Shown: one piece after another, positions 25,701 through 34,146 of the stretch | Numbering within the stretch: the stretch's first letter is position 1 | Layout of the letters: the number at the start of each line of letters is the position of its first letter | Program-made: the position numbers and the translations under genes | The notes under the pieces: generated by a model | Database searches by the model: none | What the model was told of the DNA's origin: nothing | What the model saw: only the letters and a program-made list of their open reading frames with translations | NCBI GenBank assembly: GCA_964390465.1 | Contig: CAYMIJ010000006.1 | Coordinates: 62,001 to 126,000, forward strand | Direction: 5' to 3' | Origin: JADZAI01 sp964390465 | GTDB lineage: Bacteria; Pseudomonadota; Alphaproteobacteria; Micropepsales; Micropepsaceae | Length of the DNA stretch: 64,000 nucleotides

Positions 25701-25846
25701 TTTTCTGTTTCGGCAGGCTGCGCGGCGGCGGGTTGCGGCGCTGGCTGAGGTGTCTGCGCCTGAGCCTGAAACAGCAAGGCCGTGATGGCGCAGCTTCCCA
25801 TCAAACCAGCGAGCGCATGGATGCGGTGGATTGGTACAGTCGTCAT
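22727..25846 (-). CDS. TonB-dependent receptor
   Basis: This 1039-residue outer-membrane receptor has a signal sequence (hydrophobic to about residue 30), an Ala/Pro/Glu-rich linker, a TonB-box-like ETIVVTGSR at 62-70, and a plug domain with NLRNLGTNRTLVLVNGRR, IPSALIDRVDVLTGGASALY and GADAVTGAVNFILKRKFEG. The long beta-barrel ends in the typical aromatic-rich strand FFFAGVSVRL. The layout fits the large receptors of Caulobacterales and sphingomonads that import oligosaccharides, oligopeptides or other bulky nutrients. AAGGGGG lies before the start. The ligand is unknown; the nearest upstream gene on the same strand is an SDR oxidoreductase. Confidence 0.93.
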   Translation of the reverse strand: MTTVPIHRIHALAGLMGSCAITALLFQAQAQTPQPAPQPAAAQPAETEKPAEAAKPEAASAETIVVTGSRVRQPGLTSPQPITTVTGSELKYSGNANIIETLDTLPALLGSIDQSSSTMARGGGVGEGLNVLNLRNLGTNRTLVLVNGRRHVGSSTGDTSVDINTIPSALIDRVDVLTGGASALYGADAVTGAVNFILKRKFEGYAFNFDYGVSSRGDADAYSADITYGVSTDDDRGHLMISGAYRRQLPLFPADREFTAEGTSYLLVDNPAEAAVAGDDLAIPDKVYLRDVRYFDSAPDSVVIGMDGIFGIYLTGAYVGSGVPRDPGNPLSAPFQQGGNSTPVARYATEVMPAQNVMSLNIMGDYQISPKARFFTELKFVRNRSQSHFQPSFDFLLPVRFDNPYLPQAIRDNVTPIPAGALGYDPALGDYYFANRDNLDLGYRGANTTRDTYRFVVGFDGDLNDHLSYEVSYNFGNTTSRTLSLGNRLNDRWFAAMDAYRLPSGQIVCRSDVFPNDAQPDLNTNGTLPIGNTFTPGPNSGCVPINIFQDGPISKEAQAWILQDTPTKELLEQQVASAVLNYDTGAWFELPGGPIKTAVGLEWRREHSENLPDPIFTAGYTFGNKLKNTVGSYEAFEAFGELLFPILKDATFAKELSLNVSGRWARYSTAGETFSWTVAGLWAPVEDIRFRASYARAVRAPNIGELFTPEQQSFYLPQDPCDQTRRNQGTSFRPANCDAALTALTIAADSTATFNGQLTASFPGLVRGNTGLKSETADTLTFGAVIRPSFIEGLSLSVDYWKVEIEDGIITPSSQDIINACYDAPSLVNDYCVLLSRVTPAEVTPQRPLGQLDSLTVQAVNIASFKSSGIDFEGHYRFDLADLVGGDEDLGKIHLKAVGSWLETLSLQTTVGGVYDDEVGEASTLLGNGAPKWAVNFGLEWSNDKWSVGYGYVYRTGLLVLEKTAYAAKPDQQELPFTKAKHEHSLNVRYTIDESVELYGGVNNLFDQQPTVGSTATPTGPIGRFFFAGVSVRLGGDGK

Positions 25847-25909
25847 GTAGCCCCCTTTGGCGTTGCCAACTCGATAGAAAGAACGGCCCCGTGCGCACTT
25901 TCCGTCGCA

Positions 25910-25923
25910 TCACAGACTTGTGA
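25910..25923. promoter_or_regulatory. Palindrome TCACA-N4-TGTGA upstream of the TonB receptor
   Basis: A perfect palindrome TCACA-GACT-TGTGA lies 64-77 nt before the TonB-receptor start, in the gap after the SDR gene. Its position suits an operator for a dimeric regulator. The half-sites are in the opposite order to a CRP/FNR site. No regulator gene is adjacent. Confidence 0.35.
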
Positions 25924-25980
25924 CATATGAACAATCTAGCAAGTAAAGAAATCGCGAGCCAGCTTGGCCCGATATCTGGA

Positions 25981-26751
25981 TCAGGTGATGGTTGCGCCGC
26001 CGTCGATGACGAAGCCCTGCCCCGTGGCGAATGCGCCGGCCTTGGAAGCCAGGAATACCGCCATGCCCGCGATCTCGTCCGGGTCGCCGATGCGTTTCAG
26101 TGGCGCGTTCGATGTTGAGGCTTTCAGGATTTCAGGGCTTTCCCACAGATAGCGCGCGAAGTCGGTCTTGATGAGGCCGGGCGCAATGGCGTTGGCGCGG
26201 ATGTTGTGGCGGCCATATTCCACGGCGATGTTGCGGGCCACCTGGAAGTCCGCCGCCTTTGAGATGCCATAGGCACCCAGAATGCCTGAACCTTTCAGCC
26301 CGCCAATGGACGAGACGATGATGATCGCGCCGTCCTTGCGCTCCGTCATTTCAGGGATGACCATATTGCAGAGCCAGACGTTCGACTTGATGTTGTTCTG
26401 CATGATCTTGTCGAAGGCCTCGTCAGGGCAGTCGGCCATCGAGCCGGCGAACGGATTGACCGCCGCATTGCAGACCAGAACGTCGATCGCCCCGAGCTGG
26501 CGGCGCGTTTCATTCACCAGATTCTGCAGCTGATCCTTGTAGCCGATATTGCACGGGATGCCGATGGCATGGCCGGGAAACGCCGCATTGATTTCGGCCG
26601 TGACAGCTTCCACCGCATCGGCCTTGCGGCTGGAGACCACCACCTTCGCGCCATGCTGGGCCATGCGATAGGCGATCGCCTTGCCAATGCCCTTGGTCGA
26701 GCCGGTGATGAGGGCGACCTTGCCTGAGAGGTCGAACAGCGTGTCTTTCAT
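25981..26751 (-). CDS. SDR family NAD(P)-dependent oxidoreductase
   Basis: The 256-residue product has the classical short-chain dehydrogenase layout: cofactor motif TGSTKGIG at 16-23, NAAVNP at 95-100 in place of NNAG, catalytic Ser at about 147, and YGISK with Tyr161 and Lys165. The C-terminal FVIDGGATIT is typical of the DHRS4/FabG-like subgroup. An in-frame upstream extension (to 26817) lacks homology and was excluded. The substrate cannot be predicted. It is divergent from tipF, with the CtrA-like box in the shared promoter region. Confidence 0.92.
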   Translation of the reverse strand: MKDTLFDLSGKVALITGSTKGIGKAIAYRMAQHGAKVVVSSRKADAVEAVTAEINAAFPGHAIGIPCNIGYKDQLQNLVNETRRQLGAIDVLVCNAAVNPFAGSMADCPDEAFDKIMQNNIKSNVWLCNMVIPEMTERKDGAIIIVSSIGGLKGSGILGAYGISKAADFQVARNIAVEYGRHNIRANAIAPGLIKTDFARYLWESPEILKASTSNAPLKRIGDPDEIAGMAVFLASKAGAFATGQGFVIDGGATIT

Positions 26752-26865
26752 GGACGATTCCAGTGCGTATGGGTTGCAGTGCAGCGTGATGCTGCCGCCC
26801 CCGCTGCCCCTTGTCAAAGTGACGCAAGGGGCAGTTTTCGGGCAAAAACACCTTCTTTACCAAGG

Positions 26866-26881
26866 TTAACACTCCATTAAC
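26866..26881 (+). promoter_or_regulatory. CtrA-type box TTAA-N7-TTAAC upstream of tipF
   Basis: TTAA (26866-26869), 7 nt, TTAAC (26877-26881) matches the full CtrA consensus exactly and is itself within a palindrome GGTTAA-N7-TTAACC. It is 73 nt before the tipF start and about 115 nt before the divergent SDR start. CtrA is the alphaproteobacterial cell-cycle response regulator that controls flagellar and polarity genes. Binding is inferred from sequence. Confidence 0.65.
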
Positions 26882-26953
26882 CCCCCGCGCGACAGCATGG
26901 GCCGAAGATGGAATCGGCCGCTCTTTCGGGCGGCGGCGTGCCTGCAGGACAGA

Positions 26954-28375
26954 ATGTCTAATCTGCTCGATGCCTTGTTGACGACCTTGTGCGCGGCCGC
27001 CGGTGCGGGCGCAGCGATCGCAACGCTGTATATGGGGGCCACGCCTGCGCTGGCCGGTGTTGTTGGCATTGCGATCTTCGGCATGGGCGCACAGTTGCAG
27101 AACGTCTATGCGCGGGCAGGCGACCGCGAGCGGTTGCGGCTGGAGCTGATCGGGTTGAAGCGCGCCGATCTGATCCTTTCGGACCAGATGTCGCAGACCG
27201 CCGAACAGGCCTCAGAAAACGTGAATGCCGCCGTCAACGAGCAGGTGATGCGCGAAGGCAAACTGACCGCCGATCTGAAAATGGTCGAGGCGCTGCTGAA
27301 CCAGCTGGCCGGGGCGATGAGCAAACGCATCCAGGCGGTCGAAGCGCGTCTTGAGGAAACCACCGCCCACACACAGCGCCTGCAATCTCATATCCAGTCA
27401 CGCCCCACTGCTTTGCGCCCCGCGCCAGCAGCAGCGGGGAAACCTGCCGTCGCGCCGGTTGCGGCAGCGCCAGCCCGCAAGTCCAAAGAAGATGATGCGC
27501 GCCTGTTCGAAGCCGTGCAGCGTGCCTTGATTGAAAACCGCGCCGATCTGCATGTGCAGCCGATGGTCAGCCTGCCTCAGCGCAAGCTGCGCTTCTATGA
27601 AGCGTTCATGCGGTTGCGGACCGAAGACGGCGATATGATCACCCCCGCGCAATATCTGCGCGTGGCTGAAGCGCGTGGCTTGATGTCAACCATCGACAAT
27701 CTGCTTCTGTTCCGCTGTGTGCAGTTCATCCGCCGCCTCACGGCGCGCCAGCGCGATGTCGGCGTGTTCTGCAACATCTCGCAGCATTCGCTGAGTGATG
27801 CCTCGTTCTTTCCGCAATTCGTTGACTTCATGCGCGCGCATCGTGACCTTGCGCCGCAGATCATCTTTGAACTGCCGCAGGCGGCCTATGAAGCCATGGG
27901 GCCGGATGAGGACGAAAGCCTGAAAGAGCTGGCCAGTCTTGGCTTCGGCTTCTCGATGGATCAGGTGCACAGTCTCGACTTCGATGTCGAAAAAGCCCGC
28001 CAGCGCGGCGTGCGATTCGTGAAGGTGACGCCAGCGTTCCTGCTGAACCCGCGCACCCAGACCGATAGCAAAATCCGCCTTGAGGACTTCAGCGAGATCC
28101 TGTCGCGCCACGGCATCGCGCTGGTGGGCGAGAAGATCGAGAGCGAGAAACAGGTGGTCGACCTGCTCGACTTCTCGATTGCCTATGGCCAGGGCTTCCT
28201 GTTCGCCGAGCCAAAGGCCATGCGTGACGACGAACCCCTGCCCGTGCGCCCCGCTGGAGAGCGCATCGTTACGCCAGTGCCCGCACCGGAAGCTGCCGCC
28301 CCTGCCAGCAATGCCGCGCCAGCAACCGGCATGGCCGCGCTTCTGGCCGCGCGCCCGCCGCGCCGTGTCGCGTGA
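26954..28375 (+). CDS. tipF: TipF-like membrane protein with divergent EAL domain
   Basis: The 473-residue product has two N-terminal hydrophobic segments (about 5-25 and 31-47), a predicted coiled-coil stretch (about 55-150), an Ala/Pro linker, and an EAL-type domain. The signature is degenerate: Glu216-Ala-Phe replaces EAL, and SMDQVHS (334-340) replaces the DDFG metal loop, so phosphodiesterase activity is unlikely. This is the architecture of Caulobacter TipF, a c-di-GMP receptor that positions the flagellum. The start was chosen at MSNLL because AGGAC precedes it; an upstream ATG at 26897 lacks a ribosome site. A CtrA-like box lies upstream, as expected for a flagellar polarity gene. Confidence 0.75.
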   Translation: MSNLLDALLTTLCAAAGAGAAIATLYMGATPALAGVVGIAIFGMGAQLQNVYARAGDRERLRLELIGLKRADLILSDQMSQTAEQASENVNAAVNEQVMREGKLTADLKMVEALLNQLAGAMSKRIQAVEARLEETTAHTQRLQSHIQSRPTALRPAPAAAGKPAVAPVAAAPARKSKEDDARLFEAVQRALIENRADLHVQPMVSLPQRKLRFYEAFMRLRTEDGDMITPAQYLRVAEARGLMSTIDNLLLFRCVQFIRRLTARQRDVGVFCNISQHSLSDASFFPQFVDFMRAHRDLAPQIIFELPQAAYEAMGPDEDESLKELASLGFGFSMDQVHSLDFDVEKARQRGVRFVKVTPAFLLNPRTQTDSKIRLEDFSEILSRHGIALVGEKIESEKQVVDLLDFSIAYGQGFLFAEPKAMRDDEPLPVRPAGERIVTPVPAPEAAAPASNAAPATGMAALLAARPPRRVA

Positions 28376-28421
28376 AGTTCGCTTGACGCGAATCCATGCC
28401 TGTGCGAGCCGCTAAAACATC

Positions 28422-29288
28422 ATGACGAGCGTTATTCCGATCCACGCGCTGAGCGAGATCGCCGAAAACTACGATGCCATCATCTGCGATGTGTGGGGCG
28501 TGATCCACAATGGCGCGGCCCCCTTCGTGGCGGCGCATCAGGCACTCAGCACCTTCCGCGAGATGCAGGGGCCGGTGCTGCTGCTGTCCAACGCGCCACG
28601 CCCGGCGGATAATGTGGTCGCCATGCTGGACGGCATGAATGTGCCGCGCGCGGCCTATGACGGGGTGCTGACATCAGGCGATGCCAGCCGCAATGAACTG
28701 GCACGGCGTGGCGCGCTGCCGTTCTATCATATCGGCCCGAGCCGCAATGCCTGTGTGTATGAAGGTCTTTCCGCGCGGCCCGTGAAGCTGGATGAAGCGG
28801 CGCTGGTGCTGTGCACCGGGCTGTTCGACGAGGAATGGACAACGCTGGAACAGCATGCCGCAACGCTGACGGCGGCACGGGCGCGCAAACTGCCCATGAT
28901 CTGCGCCAATCCCGACATCAAGGTGCATGTCGGCCCACAGCTTGTGTGGTGCGCGGGCGCACTGGCGCAGAACTATCAGGCGCTGGGCGGTGAGGTGCTT
29001 CATCTCGGCAAGCCGCATCTGCCGATCTATGGCGAGGCCATCGCCATGCTGGAAAAGCTGAAGGGAGAGAAACTGGAACGCCCGCGCATTCTGGCCATTG
29101 GGGACGCGATGGCGACCGACATTCTGGGTGCCAACCGCGCCGGGATCGACGCGCTGCTGATCACATCGGGCATCAATGCCGACCGTTTCGGACCTTCGCC
29201 CGATGCGCCTGAACTGGCGCGCGTGAAATCCGCGCTGGATGACAGTGAGGTTTACGCAACGGCCTATATGCCACGTTTGAAGTGGTGA
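28422..29288 (+). CDS. TIGR01459 family HAD-type hydrolase
   Basis: This 288-residue protein is a HAD phosphatase of the NagD/TIGR01459 group found mostly in alphaproteobacteria. Motif I is DVWGVIHNG near residue 24, which keeps both catalytic aspartate/tryptophan-flanked positions in modified form; motif II is LLSNAPRP; motif IV is GDAMATDILGANRAG near 227-241. It follows tipF by 46 nt. The substrate is not known, though these genes are often found near ribF. Confidence 0.85.
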   Translation: MTSVIPIHALSEIAENYDAIICDVWGVIHNGAAPFVAAHQALSTFREMQGPVLLLSNAPRPADNVVAMLDGMNVPRAAYDGVLTSGDASRNELARRGALPFYHIGPSRNACVYEGLSARPVKLDEAALVLCTGLFDEEWTTLEQHAATLTAARARKLPMICANPDIKVHVGPQLVWCAGALAQNYQALGGEVLHLGKPHLPIYGEAIAMLEKLKGEKLERPRILAIGDAMATDILGANRAGIDALLITSGINADRFGPSPDAPELARVKSALDDSEVYATAYMPRLKW

Positions 29289-29340
29289 GCGCCTTTCTGT
29301 AGGGTCCGCGCCGGTTTGAGCATGGCACCAGGGGGCTCGC

Positions 29341-29757
29341 GTGACGGTTTACGCAGAAGACATCGAGATCGGACAATCGGCGAGCTATGCCCGCACGGTG
29401 AGTGAAAAAGACATCGCGCTGTTCGGCGAGGCAACCGGCGACATGAACCCGGTGCATTTCGACGAGGCCTATGCGGCGACGACACCATTCAAGACCCGCA
29501 TCGCCCACGGCATGCTGACCGCAGGTTTCTTCTCAACCGTACTGGGCACCAAACTGCCGGGCGCGGGTTCGGTCTATATGGCGCAGACGCTGAACTTCAA
29601 GGCGCCGGTGCGCATCGGTGACACCGTGAACGCCACCTGCACCGTGAAGGAAAAAGATCGCCGCCGCGTGACCTTCACCTGCGAAGCGAAGGTGGGTGAC
29701 ACCGTGGTGGCGGATGGCGAGGCCGTTCTGCTCGCCCCGACGCGCCCAAAGGCCTGA
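29341..29757 (+). CDS. MaoC family dehydratase ((R)-specific enoyl-CoA hydratase-like)
   Basis: The 138-residue protein, starting with GTG, has a hot-dog fold with the hydratase 2 motif: GDMNPVHFDEAYA at about 35-47 carries the catalytic Asp and His, followed by RIAHGMLTAGF. This is the PhaJ-like pattern of (R)-specific enoyl-CoA hydratases. It may supply (R)-3-hydroxyacyl-CoA or act in a specialised beta-oxidation. It lies 7 nt before ribF, likely in the same transcript. Confidence 0.88.
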   Translation: MTVYAEDIEIGQSASYARTVSEKDIALFGEATGDMNPVHFDEAYAATTPFKTRIAHGMLTAGFFSTVLGTKLPGAGSVYMAQTLNFKAPVRIGDTVNATCTVKEKDRRRVTFTCEAKVGDTVVADGEAVLLAPTRPKA

Positions 29758-29764
29758 TCCATTC

Positions 29765-30697
29765 ATGCAGATCGTACGCCATTTTGCCCATGTGCCGGGA
29801 ACCGCGCGCCGCGCGGTGGTGACCATAGGCAATTTCGACGGCGTACATCGCGGCCATCAGGCCCTGATCGCCGAGGGCATCGCCATGGCGCGCGCCATGA
29901 ACGTGGCCTTCGGGGTATTGTCGTTCGAGCCGCACCCGGCGGAATATTTCGGGCGTGTACACGAGCCGTTCCGCCTGACCCCGTTCCGGCCCAAAGCCAG
30001 GGTTTTGCAGAAGCTCGGGGTTGATGTGTTCTATGCCCTGCGCTTCGATGCGGCGATGGCAGAGCGTGGCGCCGACGACTTTGTGCGCGACATGCTGGTG
30101 GGCGGTCTGGATGTTGCCCATGTGCTGGTCGGCAGCGATTTCCTGTTCGGACGGGCGCGCGCCGGTGATACCGCGTTTCTTGAAACGGCGGGCGAAACGC
30201 ACGGCTTTGGCGTCAGCATCTACACGCCGGTGATCGCCGAAGGTGACCAGAAGATTTCATCCAGCGACATTCGCGCGGCACTGAAGCGGGGAGATGCGAA
30301 GCGCGCCGCCCATCTGCTTGGCCATGACTGGACCGTTTCAGGCCATGTGCAGAAAGGCGATCAGCGCGGCCGCACCATCGGCTTTCCCACGGCCAATGTG
30401 CCGCTGCGCGGATATCTGGAACCGGCGCTTGGTGTTTATGCCGTGCGGGTGATAGCGGAAGGCAGACTGTATCAGGGCGTTGCCAATTTCGGCCGCCGAC
30501 CCACCTTCGACAAGCAGGACACGCTGCTGGAAGTTCATCTGTTCGATTTTGCCGGCGATCTTTACGGCAAGTCGATTGATGTGGCCTTCGTTGATTACAT
30601 CCGCGCCGAACGAAAGTTTGACGGCCTCGCCAGCCTGAAAGCACAGATCGAGGCCGACAGCATCGAGGCGTGCCACAGGCTGGGCAGCCAGCCTTAG
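29765..30697 (+). CDS. ribF: Bifunctional riboflavin kinase / FAD synthetase RibF
   Basis: RibF converts riboflavin to FMN and then FAD. The 310-residue product has the N-terminal adenylyltransferase motif TIGNFDGVHRGHQ at 20-32 and the ISSSDIRAALKRGD motif. The C-terminal riboflavin kinase domain contains GRTIGFPTANV at about 202-212 and YQGVANFGRRPTF. The start at MQIVRHF was chosen because homology begins at once. The gene overlaps the convergent purH stop by 4 nt. Confidence 0.95.
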   Translation: MQIVRHFAHVPGTARRAVVTIGNFDGVHRGHQALIAEGIAMARAMNVAFGVLSFEPHPAEYFGRVHEPFRLTPFRPKARVLQKLGVDVFYALRFDAAMAERGADDFVRDMLVGGLDVAHVLVGSDFLFGRARAGDTAFLETAGETHGFGVSIYTPVIAEGDQKISSSDIRAALKRGDAKRAAHLLGHDWTVSGHVQKGDQRGRTIGFPTANVPLRGYLEPALGVYAVRVIAEGRLYQGVANFGRRPTFDKQDTLLEVHLFDFAGDLYGKSIDVAFVDYIRAERKFDGLASLKAQIEADSIEACHRLGSQP

Positions 30698-32295
30698 TGG
30701 CGGAAGTGGCGCACGCCCGTGAAGGCCATGGTGATGCCCGCTTCGTCCGCCGCCTTGATGACTTCATCATCACGGATCGAACCGCCGGGCTGGATCACCG
30801 CCGTTGCACCCGCTTTCACGCATTCCATCAAGCCATCGGCGAACGGAAAGAAAGCGTCTGAAGCGGCAGCAGAACCTTTGGTCATCGCTTCAGCCCACCC
30901 GGCGGCGGCACGCGCGTCTTCGGCCTTCCACGCGCCGATGCGCGAGGATTCGCGCCGGTTCATCTGACCCGCACCAATGCCCGCCGTGACACCATTCTTC
31001 GCATAGACGATGGCGTTCGACTTCACATGCTTGGCAACCGTGAAGGCGAACAGCATGTCGGCCAGTTCCTGCGGCGAGGGCTGGCGTTTCGTGACGATCT
31101 TCAGATCACCGGCTGCGATGCGTTTGCCATCGCGGTCCTGCACGAGGAAGCCGCCCGCCACGGTCTTGAAGGTGAGGCCGCGCGCCGCCGCATCGGGCAA
31201 GCCGCCGGTCAGCAGCAGACGCAGATTCTTTTTCGCCGCGAGCACGGCCTTTGCTTCGTCTGTCGCGTCTGGAGCGACAATTACCTCGGTGAAGATCTTT
31301 GCGATTTCTTCGGCGGTTGCACCATCCAGCGTGCCGTTGAGGGCGACGATGCCGCCAAAGGCGCTGACCGTGTCGCACAGATAGGCTTTCTCGTAGGCGT
31401 CTTTCAGTGTTGCGCCCACCGCCACGCCACAAGGATTGGCGTGCTTGATGATCGCCACGGCGGGCGATGCGGCGGGAAACTCGGCCACCAGTTCAAACGC
31501 TGCATCGGTGTCGTTGATGTTGTTGTAGGAGAGTTCCTTGCCCTGCACCTGAACGGCGGTGGCGACACCAGCGCGGTTGTCGCCCGTCACATAGAATGCC
31601 GCGTGCTGGTGTGGATTTTCGCCATAGCGCAGCGCCTGTTTCAGGCCGCCCGAAATGGTCATCCGGGCGGGAGCGGTTTCGGTTTCCCCTGCCCCACTGC
31701 GCCATTTTTCAAACCATGACGAGATCGCCGCATCATAGGCGGCGGTGCGGCCATAGGCCTTGGCGGCGAGTTCACGGCGCAGCGCGGCGGTGACACCGCC
31801 CACGTCGTGCTGTTCCAGTATGCGCGCGTAATCCGCCGGGTCGGTCGCCACGGTTACATAGCCATGGTTCTTCGAGGCGGCGCGGATCATCGCCGGGCCG
31901 CCAATGTCGATCTGTTCGACGATGGCGTCGAAGTCATCCGTTGCGGCGACGGTTGCTTCAAACGGATAGAGATTGGAGACCAGCAGGTCGATGCCTTCGA
32001 TGCCATGCTTGCGCATCGCTTCGGCATGGGCGGGATTTTCGCGCAGGGCCAAGAGGCCGCCATGCACCTTGGGATGCAGCGTTTTCACGCGGCCATCCAT
32101 CATTTCCGGGAAGCCGGTGATGTCGGACACATCGCTGACCGCCAGCCCCGCCTCGCGCAGCGCCTTGGCCGAACCACCAGTCGAGATCAGCGCCACGCCG
32201 CGCGCTGCCAGCGCCTTGCCGAGGTCCACCAGTCCGGTCTTGTCATAAACGGAAAGCAGCGCCCGCTGAATGGGGCGGCGCGTCTGGTCGGTCAT
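30694..32295 (-). CDS. purH: Bifunctional AICAR formyltransferase / IMP cyclohydrolase PurH
   Basis: PurH performs the last two steps of de novo IMP synthesis. The 533-residue protein has the N-terminal IMP cyclohydrolase domain (ALLSVYDKTGLVDLGKAL, STGGSAKALREAG, GRVKTLHPKVHGG) and the C-terminal formyltransferase domain with LRYGENPHQHAAFY and the catalytic KHANPCG. The end PGGSIRDDEVIKAADEAGIT is typical. It is downstream of rpe and the heparinase-like gene on the minus strand, an order seen in other alphaproteobacteria. Confidence 0.97.
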   Translation of the reverse strand: MTDQTRRPIQRALLSVYDKTGLVDLGKALAARGVALISTGGSAKALREAGLAVSDVSDITGFPEMMDGRVKTLHPKVHGGLLALRENPAHAEAMRKHGIEGIDLLVSNLYPFEATVAATDDFDAIVEQIDIGGPAMIRAASKNHGYVTVATDPADYARILEQHDVGGVTAALRRELAAKAYGRTAAYDAAISSWFEKWRSGAGETETAPARMTISGGLKQALRYGENPHQHAAFYVTGDNRAGVATAVQVQGKELSYNNINDTDAAFELVAEFPAASPAVAIIKHANPCGVAVGATLKDAYEKAYLCDTVSAFGGIVALNGTLDGATAEEIAKIFTEVIVAPDATDEAKAVLAAKKNLRLLLTGGLPDAAARGLTFKTVAGGFLVQDRDGKRIAAGDLKIVTKRQPSPQELADMLFAFTVAKHVKSNAIVYAKNGVTAGIGAGQMNRRESSRIGAWKAEDARAAAGWAEAMTKGSAAASDAFFPFADGLMECVKAGATAVIQPGGSIRDDEVIKAADEAGITMAFTGVRHFRH

Positions 32296-32343
32296 GGGAG
32301 CCTCGTCTCAGGAGTCGCGGCGCTGGTAGCATGCGGGCGCGGC

Positions 32344-34146
32344 TCAAACCAAGCGCCGCCTTGGGCGATGAAAGCCGCTTTCCATGCGTAAGGCCCAGCG
32401 CATGGTCCAGTCCGTCAGCATGACCGCCGCACGGATGACGATGATGCTGGTTTTGCGTGGCCGCTCGCCGCCCATATAGATGCCGTCTTCCAGCGTCAGG
32501 ACGGCCTGATGGCCTTCAAGCCCGGCGCGGAACCGCCACGCCTCACCTCCATGCGGGGCGATGAGGACGCTGTCGCCGCCATGCGCCATGGTCGCTTTGC
32601 AGTCCGGGTGCAGCGGAAAGCGGATGGCGACATCCAGCGCCCGGCCTTTGCCCTGACGGATCAGGTGGTCCTCGCCCCTGAGATCATTTCCCGTTGCATC
32701 GAGAAAGAGCCGGCGGTGATGCGTGACACCGAATGATGTGCGCCAGCCATCGTGCTGACCTTCCGCCCACAGGCCGAGATCATTGGACTCGAATGTGCCG
32801 CTGGCGTTGATGCCATAAAGCCGGGGGCCAAGACGCCGGGCCGCAGGGCCGGTGAGCATATGCCCGGCATCATGTTCGTTCAGTTCCAGTGTTGCGTGCG
32901 CCGCTGTGTGACGGGCAGCACCGCGCCAGTCCGCGCCCCGTCGCCGCGCTGTGCCGCCATTGACGATGATGCGGGTTTCATCATGAGAGAACTCAAAGCT
33001 GAGTGGTGCGGCATGGGCTTCCGCTGCATGCGGCCCGGGCGGCGCGCCACCTGTGTCGAACAATGCGGTCGTGTGGCGCGTGGCGAGGCGGGCATAGCCC
33101 AGGCCGGGCAGGAACAGCGGCTGCGCCCGTGGCGGCAGGCCACCGCACAGATCGCCGACAAAACTTTCCTGACCTTCATCGCTGCCATGAAAGCAGGAGA
33201 GCCGCCCATCGCCATGACGCATCGCAGCCAAAGCGACGCGCATGGCGTTCAGCCGACCCGGCAGGAAGGGCGGCATCGCGCGATGTCCATCCGCCAGCGC
33301 CCGGCTGGCACGCAGCACATCGGCCACCGCGCGCATCTGGTCGCGCGGCGAACGGGTGATGATGCCGCCATCAGGCAGGATGAACCCATCAAGCGCCCTG
33401 GACAGCATCTCAGCGGCCTTGAGCGGGCGGCCTTCATTTTCAGGAATGGCGGCGTCCATGGTCATCAGGGCCGCCGCTGCCGTGATGCGCGGCAGGCCGG
33501 GCGGCGCATCGCCCGATGTGCGGGCGAGATGGCGCAGCTGTTCGCCCATGGTCTTGAGAAGCCGTGAGCGAAAGATGAGATCATTGTCGCTGACCAGAAA
33601 GCGGAAATGCGCCGCCCACTGGACCAGACGCGCGCCCAGCACATGTGGCTGCCAGCTGAGGTCGTCATAGCGACGGAAGCGCGCGATCCAGTCTTCCACC
33701 AAGGCGCGTGCAACGAAATGCGCGGTTTTCCCGCCCGCCTTTTCCAGATGGCCAAGCCATTCAAAGCGGTGGAGATCTGCCAGCAGCGCGCGATCAACCG
33801 GCGCATCGAAGGGCGAGCCGCCCCGCACGTCGATGACGCCTTCTTCCAGCGGGAAGCGACCGCGCAGCACATCCTGCGCACCTTCCAGTGTCACCGGCGT
33901 CAGCGCATCAGGAATGATGGCAAGGACATGCGGCAGCGGGCCGCGCAACGACAGGCGCCAAGCGGCGGTGCGGTGAACGGCGGAATGGGCGGCGGCTGAA
34001 ACGCGATCAGCCGTTTCCTTCACCAGCGCTGCGGCAAGGCCGGGATAGGCTGGAGGCTTGATGCGGGGCGCGCGCGCGGAAGGGGCGTTCACCTCAACGG
34101 TGACGCCATCAGTCTCAACCCCTGAGCGCTGCGATATTGCCTGCAT
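32344..34146 (-). CDS. Heparinase II/III family protein
   Basis: The roughly 600-residue protein has an N-terminal alpha-helical toroid region (WRLSLRGPLP, FEWLGHLEKAGG, LVEDWIARFR, RLLKTMGEQLRHLAR) and a C-terminal beta-sheet domain (ARHTAAHATLELNEHDAG, THHRRLFLDATGNDLRGED), as in the PL12/heparinase II-III fold. The Tyr/His catalytic set was not assigned. The start at MQAISQ overlaps the 3' end of rpe by 32 nt; a later start is also possible. No signal peptide was seen. It may process an acidic polysaccharide. It sits between rpe and purH, a conserved alphaproteobacterial neighbourhood. Confidence 0.82.
   Translation of the reverse strand: MQAISQRSGVETDGVTVEVNAPSARAPRIKPPAYPGLAAALVKETADRVSAAAHSAVHRTAAWRLSLRGPLPHVLAIIPDALTPVTLEGAQDVLRGRFPLEEGVIDVRGGSPFDAPVDRALLADLHRFEWLGHLEKAGGKTAHFVARALVEDWIARFRRYDDLSWQPHVLGARLVQWAAHFRFLVSDNDLIFRSRLLKTMGEQLRHLARTSGDAPPGLPRITAAAALMTMDAAIPENEGRPLKAAEMLSRALDGFILPDGGIITRSPRDQMRAVADVLRASRALADGHRAMPPFLPGRLNAMRVALAAMRHGDGRLSCFHGSDEGQESFVGDLCGGLPPRAQPLFLPGLGYARLATRHTTALFDTGGAPPGPHAAEAHAAPLSFEFSHDETRIIVNGGTARRRGADWRGAARHTAAHATLELNEHDAGHMLTGPAARRLGPRLYGINASGTFESNDLGLWAEGQHDGWRTSFGVTHHRRLFLDATGNDLRGEDHLIRQGKGRALDVAIRFPLHPDCKATMAHGGDSVLIAPHGGEAWRFRAGLEGHQAVLTLEDGIYMGGERPRKTSIIVIRAAVMLTDWTMRWALRMESGFHRPRRRLV

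Noticed and set aside
29696..29764. Longer RibF start giving 23 more residues
   Set aside because: These codons overlap the end of the MaoC gene and precede the conserved RibF N-terminus.
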